DNA from: Eunapius fragilis
Taxonomy: Eukaryota > Porifera > Demospongiae > Spongillida > Spongillidae
DNA: 64,000 nucleotides
Direction of reading: 5' to 3'
NCBI GenBank assembly: GCA_963681505.1
Contig: OY811984.1
Location: 500,772-564,771, forward strand
Shown piece by piece: positions 1-19,463 of the stretch. A program made the position numbers and the translations under genes. The number at the start of each line of letters is the position of its first letter. Positions within the stretch are counted from its first letter, which is position 1. Below the pieces are notes generated by a model, which did not search any database, had not been told where the DNA came from, and saw only the letters and a program-made list of their open reading frames with translations.

Positions 1-2
1 CA

Positions 3-6491
<6,489 letters not shown>

Positions 6492-7255
6492 GACAATTCA
6501 TTCCATTTCCAATGCAGTGCGAGATAAGCTTAGGCTAACTCTGTGCTAAATGCCATCATCGGATGCTGCAACTTTATTTTTAAAATTATGCATTATAAAT
6601 CCCACTCACATCTTATCCCGCCAAAATTGTGCGCCCCTTAACAGCTGGGCTGGTTTAAGTCATTACTCTCAATGCTTCGGAAACTAAGTTTCGAAAGTTC
6701 ACCTCAAATTTCTCACTGCCGCCATACTGCCATCTTCATTGTTATTTACTTCTATTTTACTACAACATCGCATGAAATTTGCCATTTACTTATCTTTAAT
6801 TAAAATATCAACAAGGACCTCCCTTCCTACCAACTACATGACTAATGGTGTCATTGCACTGATTCCAACAGGTACTCACCAACAATGGAGTACTTCAACG
6901 AGGCCAACAGATCAATGAAGGGGTAAAACCATCTTGCTCATCACGAGGAAATGCGCGGCCATTTGTAATCACGTGAGAATTGCATCACAGTAAATTATAA
7001 TCTCCTAACACGATTTCTCAACGGAAACGTATTGTGTCATCTTATCACCTCACCACGTCCTTGGATCATTAGTCAGCTGCTGTTATTGACACATCATTGC
7101 TTCAGCGCTCGAGTGTGAATTAATGTCTAATCATTTTTACATCGGTTTAAGTAATTGTAACATGACTTGGAAAAATCCATGAACGTGAGACAAACACAAA
7201 TGGCAGCGTTAACAACCAATTTATTAATATTAGAATTAGTTCATGAAATAAAAAT
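6492..7255. other. Intergenic: CHD upstream region / RAB2 3' flank
   Basis: No gene recognised. It should hold the CHD promoter and 5' UTR and the RAB2 3' UTR. On the minus strand a GTGAGTACC donor-like site near 6876 could end a non-coding CHD 5' exon. A TCACGTGA palindrome lies at 6969-6976. Confidence 0.5.
6969..6976. promoter_or_regulatory. TCACGTGA E-box palindrome upstream of CHD
   Basis: Perfect 8-bp palindrome of the bHLH-ZIP class (USF/MITF/TFE core CACGTG), about 480 bp upstream of the CHD start codon. Site identity is seen; use is inferred. The same 8-mer recurs at 8506 and 13987. Confidence 0.35.
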
Positions 7256-8446
<1,191 letters not shown>

Positions 8447-8505
8447 CGCTGACACGGTGCAATTACTTCACCGTCACTTCAAACCAGGGCTATGTAACTC
8501 ACTAC

Positions 8506-8513
8506 TCACGTGA
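8506..8513. promoter_or_regulatory. TCACGTGA E-box palindrome in the RAB2/TMEM42 shared promoter
   Basis: Perfect palindrome between the divergent start codons at 8446 (-) and 8570 (+). The CACGTG core with flanking T/A is bound by USF, MITF and TFE factors in animals. The role here is inferred. Confidence 0.45.
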
Positions 8514-8569
8514 TCGAAGTTCACCGTATATACAGTGGAGGTTCCATTTGTTGGCGCACGCTTTTAAAA

Positions 8570-9111
8570 ATGTTCGGTGGACCTTTAGCGGCGATGTCGG
8601 GACTTTTGGCGGCCCTTGCTTCTGTTTTTTCTAAGCTGGCACTCGAAGAAGAAGGCAGAACTATCGCAAATGTCTTTAAGCATATTATTGCGTCAGATTA
8701 CGACTATAGCGTTTTGGTGTGTAACTTTACACAGCAATTGTACTTAGCCTTCATCTGTATCCTTTCTTCACAGCTACTCGCTCTGCGGATAATTTGTTTT
8801 ATGTTAATGTTTGTGTGTAATGCCCTGATGTGGACAACCTTCACGAAGGCATTGCAAGGCGTATCATCCACTGTAGAGGTCACTGTTACCAACAGTTCTG
8901 CAAATCTGTTTTTCACAGTGAGTATAATACTTGAACCAAAGAAAGCATCAACTAAGCCAATTGAATGTGTATTCTTCACCACCTCCAGGCTGTCTTAGGG
9001 AATGCTGTATTTGGTGAGGCTCTGTCCCTCCAGTGGTGGTTGGGTGCGTCAGTAATAGTCACAGGTCTGATCATCATTCACAGTACAGCAGCTGCTCATA
9101 AAGTTGAATAA
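8570..9111 (+). CDS. TMEM42: TMEM42-like EamA-fold membrane protein
   Basis: Small multi-pass membrane protein of unknown transport role, related to drug/metabolite (EamA) half-transporters. Begins MFGGPLAAMSGLLAALASVF. The C-terminal half carries the diagnostic stretch NALMWTTFTKALQGVSST, then a hydrophobic segment, LGNAVFGEALSLQWWLG and a last helix VIVTGLIIIHS. An intron 8717-8773 is 57 nt, a multiple of three, so the frame stays open through it; removing it gives better similarity. A second intron precedes AVLGNAVFGE. The start at 8570 is preferred to the in-frame ATG at 8510 because the family begins close to the first helix. The stop is 9109-9111. Confidence 0.8.
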
Positions 9112-9573
9112 GAACTGATACTATGAAGCATGAAACAAGCAGCTGCTGAAATAGGGCTGAATGAAAACTACTGCACTACATGCACAACATGTCCACTAGA
9201 ACCATAAAATGGCTCCCAATACGCAATGTTCTAGGATCCCTTTGTCTTCCTGATAATTGATTCCAACAGGTCCCATTGTTCCGGTGTCACCTAAGTAGCA
9301 ACAAAACAGCTGTAAACTGCCCATGCCCCTGGTGCCATAGAGCCATATAAGGGCCCAATGGTTATGCAGCATGTGACACAGTGCACAACTGAACACACAA
9401 CTGGATGTAGCCACAACCATGCACCTGCAAGTACCAAATTTCCTGCTATTGTGGATGAGATGGCAACCTCAACTACTTATGTATGTTATTGTGGGTTGGT
9501 ATAAATATTGTAAAAATGTGGTAACTGAAAAGGCTATAAATATGCAGTTAAAAATAATTATCTCTAGACAAGT
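9112..9573. other. Convergent intergenic spacer TMEM42 / DECR1
   Basis: Shared 3' flank of two convergent genes. Open stretches on both strands match nothing I recognise; no RNA gene or element seen. Confidence 0.5.
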
Positions 9574-11567
<1,994 letters not shown>

Positions 11568-11610
11568 TTTATTTTAACCCTTTTATATTTTGATGGGAAA
11601 CTGCCATCAT

Positions 11611-11622
11611 TACGCATGCGCA
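11611..11622. promoter_or_regulatory. NRF1-like site in DECR1/COX4 shared promoter
   Basis: TACGCATGCGCA differs from the NRF1 palindrome (YGCGCATGCGCR) at one position. It sits between the divergent starts of two nuclear genes for mitochondrial proteins. In vertebrates NRF1 drives many cytochrome oxidase genes. Confidence 0.55.
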
Positions 11623-11626
11623 CAGA

Positions 11627-11632
11627 TTCCGG
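11627..11632. promoter_or_regulatory. ETS/GABP-type core (TTCCGG) next to NRF1-like site
   Basis: The complement CCGGAA is the ETS core bound by GABP (NRF-2), which co-regulates COX4 in mammals. It lies 5 bp from the NRF1-like site. Function is inferred. Confidence 0.4.
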
Positions 11633-11647
11633 CCAGTGTTTAGAAGA

Positions 11648-12192
11648 ATGGCGTTCCTGCCGAGGCGGTTGTTCTCGTCTTCTGCGCGAATGATGCAGCT
11701 TGCAAAGCAATGGGGAGACCCTACCCCACTTGCGAATACTCTAAAGGCTCTTGAATCTGCTCAGCTGCAGGGCCTTTTAACAAAGGCTAAGGGACCATGG
11801 AAAGAGCTTACTAACCAAGAATTCGTCAAGCGTAAGTGACTGATGAGGCCCAACCCAAGATGTTCGAAATAATGCACACTCTTCTAGTGTATCGTGAAAC
11901 CTTCCCTACAACTATCAAGGAGGCTCACCAAGCACCGCCAGGCGAATTAAGAAAAGTTGTGTTAGGTACCAGCATCTGTATTGTAATCGCCATTGTCATA
12001 GGCAGCATTATGAGAGAAACCGGTAAGAAAAACGAAACACACACTTCCTTTTCCTACTTATTTTGTACTGTAGTTGGACCAACCAAGCCACACACCTACA
12101 ACAACCCGGAATGGGATGCAGCGAAGAAGGAACACCTCTTAAAGCAGCGATCCAATCCTATAACAGGCATCAGTTCAAAGTACGCTTCGTAG
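11648..12192 (+). CDS. COX4: Cytochrome c oxidase subunit 4
   Basis: Nuclear-encoded subunit IV of respiratory complex IV, inner mitochondrial membrane. Three exons. MAFLPRRLFSSSARMM is an Arg/Ser-rich import presequence; an alternative ATG lies 4 codons upstream at 11636. The matrix segment LLTKAKGPWKELTNQEFVK is spliced (VKC/GTAAGT, intron from 11832) to YRETFPTTIKEAHQAPPGE. The single membrane helix is VVLGTSICIVIAIVIGSIM, followed after a second intron by VGPTKPHTYNNPEWDAAKKE and the C-terminal NPITGISSKYAS, which corresponds to the conserved NPIQGLASKWD of animal COX4. The stop is TAG at 12190-12192. Confidence 0.93.
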
Positions 12193-12397
12193 GGGTGGGA
12201 GGGGAGAATAGCGACATGATAGTTTGCAGTAGGCTTTTCTGTGTACCGAACTGTCGAAGTAGCCGGTGTATCACCTGCAAAGTTAAGTTACTACATCCAC
12301 TGTTGAAAATTACTATTAGGTGTTGTATCAATTTTTGTGATCAAGGACTTCTACTAGAAAGCATACATATTGAACATACACACACACAACACATAAT

Positions 12398-13243
12398 TTA
12401 ACGGTTCCAGCCATATTTTTGAACCATCCTTTCAAATGCCATTTTGGCCTCTGACTCGCTGTACTCTTGATCAGTTTGGGAGGGATCCAGCTGTGCCTTT
12501 GGGTCAGACATTATCTCTGCTCTTACTTGAACCAGGATGCTCTGTACACATAACCCAACCATACTAGGTGCGTCTGCATAGTTAACCCCCACCCCCTCCT
12601 CACATTACCTCGATATCGTTAGATGGAGACCAGCCAGATCTGGTCAGCATCTCCATGCAAATGCTTCCACCAATTGTCACATGACCTGTGTTGGTGTGAT
12701 GGGGTGGATTGCTCTGCCCCCTTTTTAAAAAAAAATGACACTGCAGTTCTCTAACCTGTGAGAAACTTGAACCGTGGCCTTATAACTCTGACAAAGGGAG
12801 GAAACATGGGGTACTCCTTGGGAAACTTCATCTCTATTTCAATGACAGGCTGTTTTATGTTTGGAACAGTACAAATAGCATCAAGGTGCCTATGAAATGA
12901 TCACGCAGACACACCTTTCTTTTGTACTTTTGTGCGTAGGCTGCCAGATTGTTACCAAGCAGAGATGTAGCCTCAAAGCCACTCAGTTCTATATCCCATA
13001 TGAACAAATTGTCCTGTAAAAATGATCAAGAGAAGTGAGTACTGGGATGTGTGTGGAGGGGGAGGGGGAAAGGGTTAGAGAACACAAGAAAAAGCCTATA
13101 CCTCACGTGGCTTGCCTGAGATGCCACATTTGCTGGATGACTTGTTGAAGTTTTTGAGATCTGTACTCGTGGGTTGTGAGGTAGTGTATGGTCCCATGCA
13201 CATAGTGTGTAGCGAAGACAAGGTAATGTTACACACACCTACA

Positions 13244-13274
<31 letters not shown>

Positions 13275-14340
13275 TACCTGCAAGGAGACGATGTACTGCT
13301 GCAGAGCTACCCTGACCAGTGAAGTATTCATTTGCTGATAGTGCCTCTTCTGATCCACTAAATAAGAGAGTTGACTATTTTTGCAGTGAACAATCAATTT
13401 ATTTGTAAATGACAACTTAGTGAGTGGATGCTACCTAGTTACATACAAAATGGAAATGGCAAATATTTGGCCTAGTTTATTGGACACCTGAGATGGAGGA
13501 GGGCTGGTAGTAGTGGCTTGTATCATGCATAAGATGGTGCAGATAAAGTCCTTTGAGATAAAAGCACATTAGTCCAATAGTGCTCCTTCCATCTCTCAAG
13601 TACAAGTCTTTCCGCTAACTTGAAAAGTAGCCTGGTTACAAAGTGCTGCAGCTACATACAGGATCCTGTTAGATGTTACCCTGTACACAAAACCCACCAC
13701 TAAAAGGTCAAGGTGGGGTCTCAAGGAAAACATTACATGCTTTCTAGCCACAAACATGGCTGCCTGCTTCCCTCATCGTCTCTTTCCCTCTTTCTCACCT
13801 CCACACTCTCTCACACACACACACACACGTCTTTGTTTACTGATTTGATTTAGGTTCCTCCACGTCTATGTCCCCTTCATCGTAATACATATCATCATCA
13901 TCCGCTCCCTCCTCTTCACTGTCTTCTCTGTCATCACCTTGTTCTTCTAAGTCATCAGAGCTCTGAGGACGAAGGCTGATCTAACGTCACGTGATTAAAA
14001 CCCCGCGACTCACAAGGCACTCAGCCACTGCCTCCAGGACTTCTTTCAAAGACCTCTGAGCAGACAAGATGGACTCTAGCTGCGGTGAAAGTACTCTGAT
14101 GCACCTATCGTCTTCGCTCCATATCCCCTGCGAGATATTTGATTATGATCAGTGAGCAGGACACACTGCATGACACGAACGCACACGCTCTTCAGATTCC
14201 GGCACGGTGACGTAAAACGAGGCGCATGATCCGCTAAATGATATCTTACGAGCCTTCTCGTCCTCTGAGGCCAAGGCGAATCCTCGCGAGTTTGTAGCAG
14301 CCCACTGGCGTGCTTCTGATACAGCCTTCAACCAGGCCAT
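12398..14340 (-). CDS. UBE2Q: UBE2Q-family E2 ubiquitin-conjugating enzyme
   Basis: Transfers ubiquitin from E1 to substrates. At least seven exons. The start MAWLKAVSEARQWAATNSRG is followed by a helical exon (SPQLESILSAQRSLKEVLEAVA), an acidic exon (EEQGDDREDSEEEGADDDDM), a linker (SAAVHRLLA-DLKNFNKSSSK), then the UBC fold: DNLFIWDIELSGFE, EIEMKFPKEYPMFPPFVRVI, PRFKF, HVTIGGSICMEML with the active-site Cys in the UBE2Q context GGSICMEMLT, and SGWSPSNDIE. The C-terminus ends FERMVQKYGWNR. The GGxICMELLT motif and the extended N-terminus separate UBE2Q from ordinary E2s. ATG 14340 is chosen over the upstream in-frame ATG 14358 by context; either is possible. Head-to-head with the TOX4-like gene. 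Confidence 0.9.
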
Positions 14341-14382
14341 GGCACGCCTCCAGAACAAGGGAAAACCCCTCCTTTAGGCAAA

Positions 14383-14390
14383 TACGTCAC
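14383..14390. promoter_or_regulatory. CRE/ATF-like TACGTCAC in UBE2Q/TOX4 shared promoter
   Basis: Contains the ACGTCA core of CREB/ATF sites. It lies between start codons at 14340 (-) and 14477 (+). Weak single-site evidence. Confidence 0.3.
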
Positions 14391-14476
14391 GCCACATGAG
14401 CGGTTTGAGATGATGCGAGACCCGCTTTGTTACTCTCTATAGAAATCAATACGTGGATGTGACTGCTGCTTGGGAC

Positions 14477-15663
14477 ATGAACCTAAGAGATCACAGTTAT
14501 TACAGGGTAAGGTAAAGACTCTCCATCGCAGTTGTTTGTAGTAATCTTAGTAGACCGTCATAGGCCGGCCCATGTAACGGTGTCGGACTCCCTCGTTCCC
14601 TCTTCTTTAGTCCTTCGAGCCGGGCATCGACTCCGACCAGTTTAACACTCAAGTTCTCGCCTGGAAGGGCAGCATCCGCCTTACCGCGCTCGAACCGACG
14701 CGCGACTCATTCGAGACCATCCTCGTTTGCCTTTTGCGCGCCTACGCCCGGAACACGGGGGCTGACAACGAGGAGATATCCCCCGAGGCCCTGAGCACGC
14801 TAAGCCAGGACCAGCTACAGTCGCTGGTCACCAGCAACACCGTGCACTATGACGTCATTCAGCAGATCCTCGCACAGAAGCAGAAGGACGGGACGTTTAC
14901 CGCGCCCGCGGGCTACGACGAACTGAGCTTGCAGACTCCGCCTGCTCACGCTGAGCAGCTGCAGCCCGGCATAGCGGGGGCGGGAGTGGCGCCACTGCCG
15001 TCCGAGCAGCTCAAGGAGATACAGATGCAGGTGAACGAGCTCATCAGGAACCACCAAGTCCCCATCCCCTCCGACGCAAGTCTGGACCAGCAACAGATGA
15101 TCATTCATAACTACATCCTGTCACACTTCGCCTTACTTCAGCAGCAGGCACAGAGGAAGCTTGGAGGTCAGTTCCCAGCAATGCCAACACTCGAACCCCT
15201 GGCAGGGCCTGGGTTAACAACCACCAGGGTAACACCACAAGACACAACGTCTCTGTTGCCTGACTTTCAAGGTCTGTTGTTGTTGTTTAACCCCAATCTC
15301 ACAAAATTTTTTTTTTTAAATACCACCACCACCACGGTCCACACAGCACTGCAGGCCAATCTGAGTAGCCAGTCAGCCATGACGGTCGGTGAACTGACAG
15401 ACCTGGTGGACAGCTCTCACGCTCACATAGGGAGAGGGAGGGCTGCACAGAAGTGGGCTGGGCCCAACCAGGACAAGGCAAAGAGAGGGAAGGACTGTGA
15501 TGAACTAAAGAAGTGAGTCACGTTGAAATGCCATAACTCCATTGTGATGGCTCCCCCCTCCCCCCCCCCCCGGTGCCTTCAGGCCTCCATCTGTTTTCAA
15601 CTTATACTTCAGTAATGTCTCCCATAAAGTTTTGGAAGCCAACCCTGGGGTATGTGTGTGCAC

Positions 15664-15706
<43 letters not shown>

Positions 15707-16488
15707 ATCTGTGTGTGTGTGTACATCTGTGTGTGTACATCTGTGTGTGTACATCTGTGTATGTGCATCCACGTGTGGTGTTAGATACATTTGTTCATTG
15801 TGCAGATAACATTTGGAGAATTATCTAAAGCAGTTAACACAATGTGGATTGCAGCTAGCCAGCAGGAGAAGGCAGTAAGATATGTACATGTACTACTACT
15901 GCCTATGAAGGACATGTGTATGCATGGTGTGTGTGTGTGTGTGCATGTATTGTGGTGTGTGAGTTGCATATATATCACAGTGTGCCTTATGTTCCTTGTT
16001 AGAAATACCAAGCTCAGTATGAACAGCTGGTGCAGAGCTACCAGGCTACCGTAGAGAAACAGCAGTCTGAAGAGGGGTACTCAGACCTCAACCGTTCACA
16101 GGGTACCCAGGCCTTGCCTACAATCCAAGACCCTTCACAGGTTATGATTGTTACTATCATCAATTTGACTACTTGAAATGTTCGTTTCTTGTTTTCATGT
16201 CGACAGGAAGAAGAGGAGGAGGAGGAAGAAGAAGAGGAGGAGGAAGAGGAGGAGGAGACTCACTTAGGTATGGAACATCAAGGAAGAGCTCAAATTCACT
16301 GTTTGCTCGGGGGCTGCTCAAATATGGCGGTGTTTTCAGAGAGTAGAGGTTACCATTACTGCAGCAATGAATGCCTTGTCAAACATGCAAGGTTTGCAAA
16401 AATAATAACTCATTGTTCATATTATCATGTGTGTGTGTGTAGGCTTGGTTTTCAGGCTTGGGTTGCTCAGAGAAAGGCCAAGGCATAA
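14477..16488 (+). CDS. TOX4: TOX4-like HMG-box protein with C-terminal zinc finger
   Basis: Probable nuclear DNA-binding factor. The first exon reads MNLRDHSYYR, spliced to SFEPGIDSDQFNTQVLAWKG and an alpha-helical, Gln-rich region (DQLQSLVTSNTVHYDVIQQI). The HMG box is split over exons: PPSVFNLYFSNVSHKVLEAN, then PG/ITFGELSKAVNTMWIAASQ, then KYQAQYEQLVQSYQ. This corresponds to the TOX box (SAYALFFRDTQ...GEVSKIVASMW). After a Glu-only run of about 17 residues the C-terminus has CLLGGCSN-YHYCSNECLVKHAR-LGFQAWVAQR, the C-x4-C / CSNEC-VVKHCR-AWVA finger of TOX4. The N-terminal ~200 residues do not resemble vertebrate TOX. Introns contain GT repeats starting just after the donor (15,653). The stop is TAA at 16486. 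Confidence 0.78.
15660..15775. repeat. GT microsatellite in TOX4-like intron
   Basis: Begins a few bases after the donor CCTGGG|GTATGTGTG and runs as (GT)n, then GTACATCT-interrupted GT. It lies within the HMG-box intron. Confidence 0.9.
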
Positions 16489-16657
16489 TATCATATTCAG
16501 TGCTGCTGCAATTATTATTAATTTTTTTAAAAAGAAGTTAAAATTTAATCTTGTTCGTTTGTTCTATGACAACAATACATTTGCACCCCACGCTTACCGT
16601 TGTGTGAGGTAGAGTATGCTGGGTTTGAAATAGCTCAACTATACACTGCCAGTTTTC

Positions 16658-16734
16658 TGCACGTCTGAATCACATGCACTAACGATCGTAAAGTGAATCA
16701 CGTACGATCGGAGCGCATGTGATTCAAACGTGGA
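16658..16734. repeat. Palindromic short element, copy B (upstream of DGAT1)
   Basis: CACGTCTGAATCACATGC at the left pairs with GCATGTGATTCAAACGTG at the right, leaving a short loop that is itself palindromic around CGTACG. It lies 74 bp before the DGAT1 start codon. The reverse complement aligns with copy A at 2051. It may be a MITE now forming part of the DGAT1 promoter. Confidence 0.6.
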
Positions 16735-16807
16735 CGGCGTTAATTTTCCAGCCGGCCAAACTAAAGCGGCCGCCGCACGAGTAATAATAACAATAATAGT
16801 TGATAGA

Positions 16808-19282
16808 ATGGCTGGCCAGGGTTCTCAAAGAAGGAAGAGCAAACGCGGAAGCAAAAGCCCGGAGCCACAGAAAGTTGCTGCTACCCAAGAAGAGCTCGAA
16901 CATCCGCTCGAGGTGAAGAGCAGGCCCGACAAACCGTGCGTTTTTAGCCAATACCGTATCCGTCTTGCTGTCATGCAAGTTGAAACCGCAGGATCCATAG
17001 GGTACGGGACTCCTTATTCTCGTCGACGAGCGGTTTCCAGAACTATAGAGGTCTCTTAAACGATTGCATCTTGCTATTGGTTAGTGCTTTACACGTTCCG
17101 CGACTGCAACCATATCCCTTTGCTCCCTATACCACAGGTACTGTCAAACGCTAGGAATGTTATAAGCAACATCCTCAAGTAAACGAGCGTTAGGCCTTTA
17201 TAGCTTATACTTTTCTTGCGCGCTCAACAGGTATGGGATTCTGGTCAACCCCCTGCAGTGGGGTCGGCTGGCGATGGATTTTAACAACGTGGCCTCTTAT
17301 TGGCTAATACTAGGTAAGCGTACACTCAGCAGTGCTTTACGTGTTGCGGAGCGTATGTGTGTGCGTAAAACCTTTTAGGAAGCTCCGTGTTCATATTCAT
17401 CACTCTTGCGCTTGAGAAAGCGGCTGCAAAGGTTAGAGGACTGGAGGATACTAATGATGGTTACTAGGGACGGAGCAGGGGGGGGGGGGGGGGGGGGGGG
17501 GAGAGCAATGTCTTGGTGATAAATTCCAAGTTCTCGTTTCAATTTCAGGGCCTCACGTCACGTAGAATCCTCCTAATGTTGCATTCAGTTAACCTCATCA
17601 CACTGTTGGCCACTCCTGTTGCCATTGTGTTCACTTTTGATGCAGGTCTAGGTGAGAGAGGCGGTGTGTCTTTATCCTTCAGAAGTAACCATCCTGCATT
17701 TTGCTTCTAGTTGGTCGCTTTTGTGCACTGGGATGGTACACAGTTCTCTTTATGAAATTGGTGTCATACATTCAAGTGAACGCTTGGTGCCGGAACACGA
17801 CCAAAAAGAGTTAGTGACCCACCTTGTCGTTGTTTTTGGTCCATTCCCTCAAAGGTGACACAGCTACAGACGGCAAAGGAGACACTGCTGTTGGCTTGGT
17901 GGCATACCCCAATAACCTCAACATTAAAGGTGTCAGGAATGCCATTGATGATGACACATCACATTCACTGTTCTGTTCGCAGATATGGCATACTTTCTGG
18001 CAGCCCCAACTCTGTGCTATGAGCTCAACTTCCCACGTATTCCGCGGATCAGGAAGATATTTCTTCTTCGGAGAACGCTTGAAGCTGTACGGTTCTGTGT
18101 ATGCTTGCAGTACACTCATATCATCAGTACTTTCTGTTAGATCTTCTTGTTCAATGTGGTGCTGGCCATAATTCAACAGTGGTTAGTTCCAACTGCCTTC
18201 AATTCGCTCAAACCCTTTAAGGAAATGGATTACCTTCTAATGGTGGAGAGAGTTCTCATTCTTGCAGTCAGTTACCACCCCCATTTTTGTAATGCTTAGC
18301 TATGACTGTTTCACTTTATCCCCACCTCTGGTTTCCAGGGGCCCAACCACCTAATGTGGCTGCTGACCTTTTACTTCTTCTTCCACTCATACATGAACAT
18401 CCTGGGCGAGATATTGAGGTTTGGTGATCGTCAGTTCTACAAGGATTGGTGGTAAGTCATCCCAAGGCTTCATCCAGTATGGGCTTGAGGCTTTAGTAAT
18501 GTTGGTTGGGGGGTGGGGCATCTTTCCCAGGAACGCTGATACAATCAGACGCTTCTGGTCCTCATGGAACATTCCAGTCCATCAGTTTGCCCTGCGGTAG
18601 GTGTACAGCATCTCTTTCCAGAAAAACGATTGGATCGTCCTCCCCTAGCCATGTGTATACGCCCATAGTGGAGCTTGGATATTCTCAGACGGTGGCTGTA
18701 GTGGTGGTATTCCTACTGTCTGCTTTTTTTCATGAGGTGAGACATTTTCTTTTGTTAGCTTGGAACTGTCTACACATATATACAGTCTAGGTTATGAACT
18801 AATGACCCCCCCACCCACCCACCCACCCACCCACCCCCAAAGTACTGCTTTGATTGGAATGTCCTTTTTCCATGCAGTACGTGGTCAGCATCTCCTTGCG
18901 GATGGTGAGAACATGGGCCTTTGTAGCAATGCTATCACAGGTGTGTTAAGAGTGGAGTAAAAGAGGGGTGTGGTAGGGGTGTGATAGGGGTGTATTAGTG
19001 GTGTATTAGTGGTGTGTTGTTGTCCATGTGTGTGCCTGGATTTTTTTCCCCCACCACATGTTATTGTAGGTTAGTCCACTGTCAGCTAACCACTAGCCCT
19101 CAACCCTTCAGGTACCTCTAGGTGTTCTCACTTCATACAGCTTGATGAGAGGGCAGATAGGTAACGTGGTGGTGTGGATCAGCATTGTGCTGGGTCAGCC
19201 CACAGCTATTATGATGTATCTCCATGACTACTACTGGTTCCACCCTGCTCCAAATGCCTTGAATGCAACCATAGCCATTTGA
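16808..19282 (+). CDS. DGAT1: Diacylglycerol O-acyltransferase 1 (MBOAT family)
   Basis: ER multi-pass enzyme making triacylglycerol from diacylglycerol and acyl-CoA. About a dozen exons. The N-terminus [17 protein letters not shown] is a basic cytosolic tail. Recognisable blocks: [135 protein letters not shown] with the FYxDWW motif as [18 protein letters not shown], then FLLSAFFHE, which holds the catalytic His. The end is [14 protein letters not shown]. The exact splice between exon 1 and the RVRDSLF exon (about 16940-16990) is not resolved. The stop is TGA at 19280-19282. A poly-G run of about 24 lies in the intron at 17478. Confidence 0.93.
17478..17501. repeat. Poly-G tract in DGAT1 intron
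   Basis: Uninterrupted G run of about 24 on the coding strand, with G-quadruplex potential and likely length variation. Confidence 0.85.
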
Positions 19283-19463
19283 GTGATAAATATTTGTGTT
19301 GACTACAAGAGTGTTTCTTTAAATGATTTTTTTTTGTTTTGTTCGTTCAAAAATTTGTTGCCCCCCCCCCCCCCCCTCAAAAAAAAAAAAGGAACATAAA
19401 ATCATTGTCATCATGATAACACTCTGTCATTGCTAGTAAGCATGATGCAGCAGTTGGTGGAAC
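19283..19463. other. Convergent spacer DGAT1 / ATP9
   Basis: Less than 200 bp between stop codons. It contains a poly-C then poly-A tract (about 19363-19390). Both 3' UTRs must end or overlap here. Confidence 0.6.

Noticed and set aside
13981-13994. TCACGTGA palindrome as a promoter element
   Set aside because: It is inside a UBE2Q intron, far from any start codon; noted only as a recurrence of the 8-mer.
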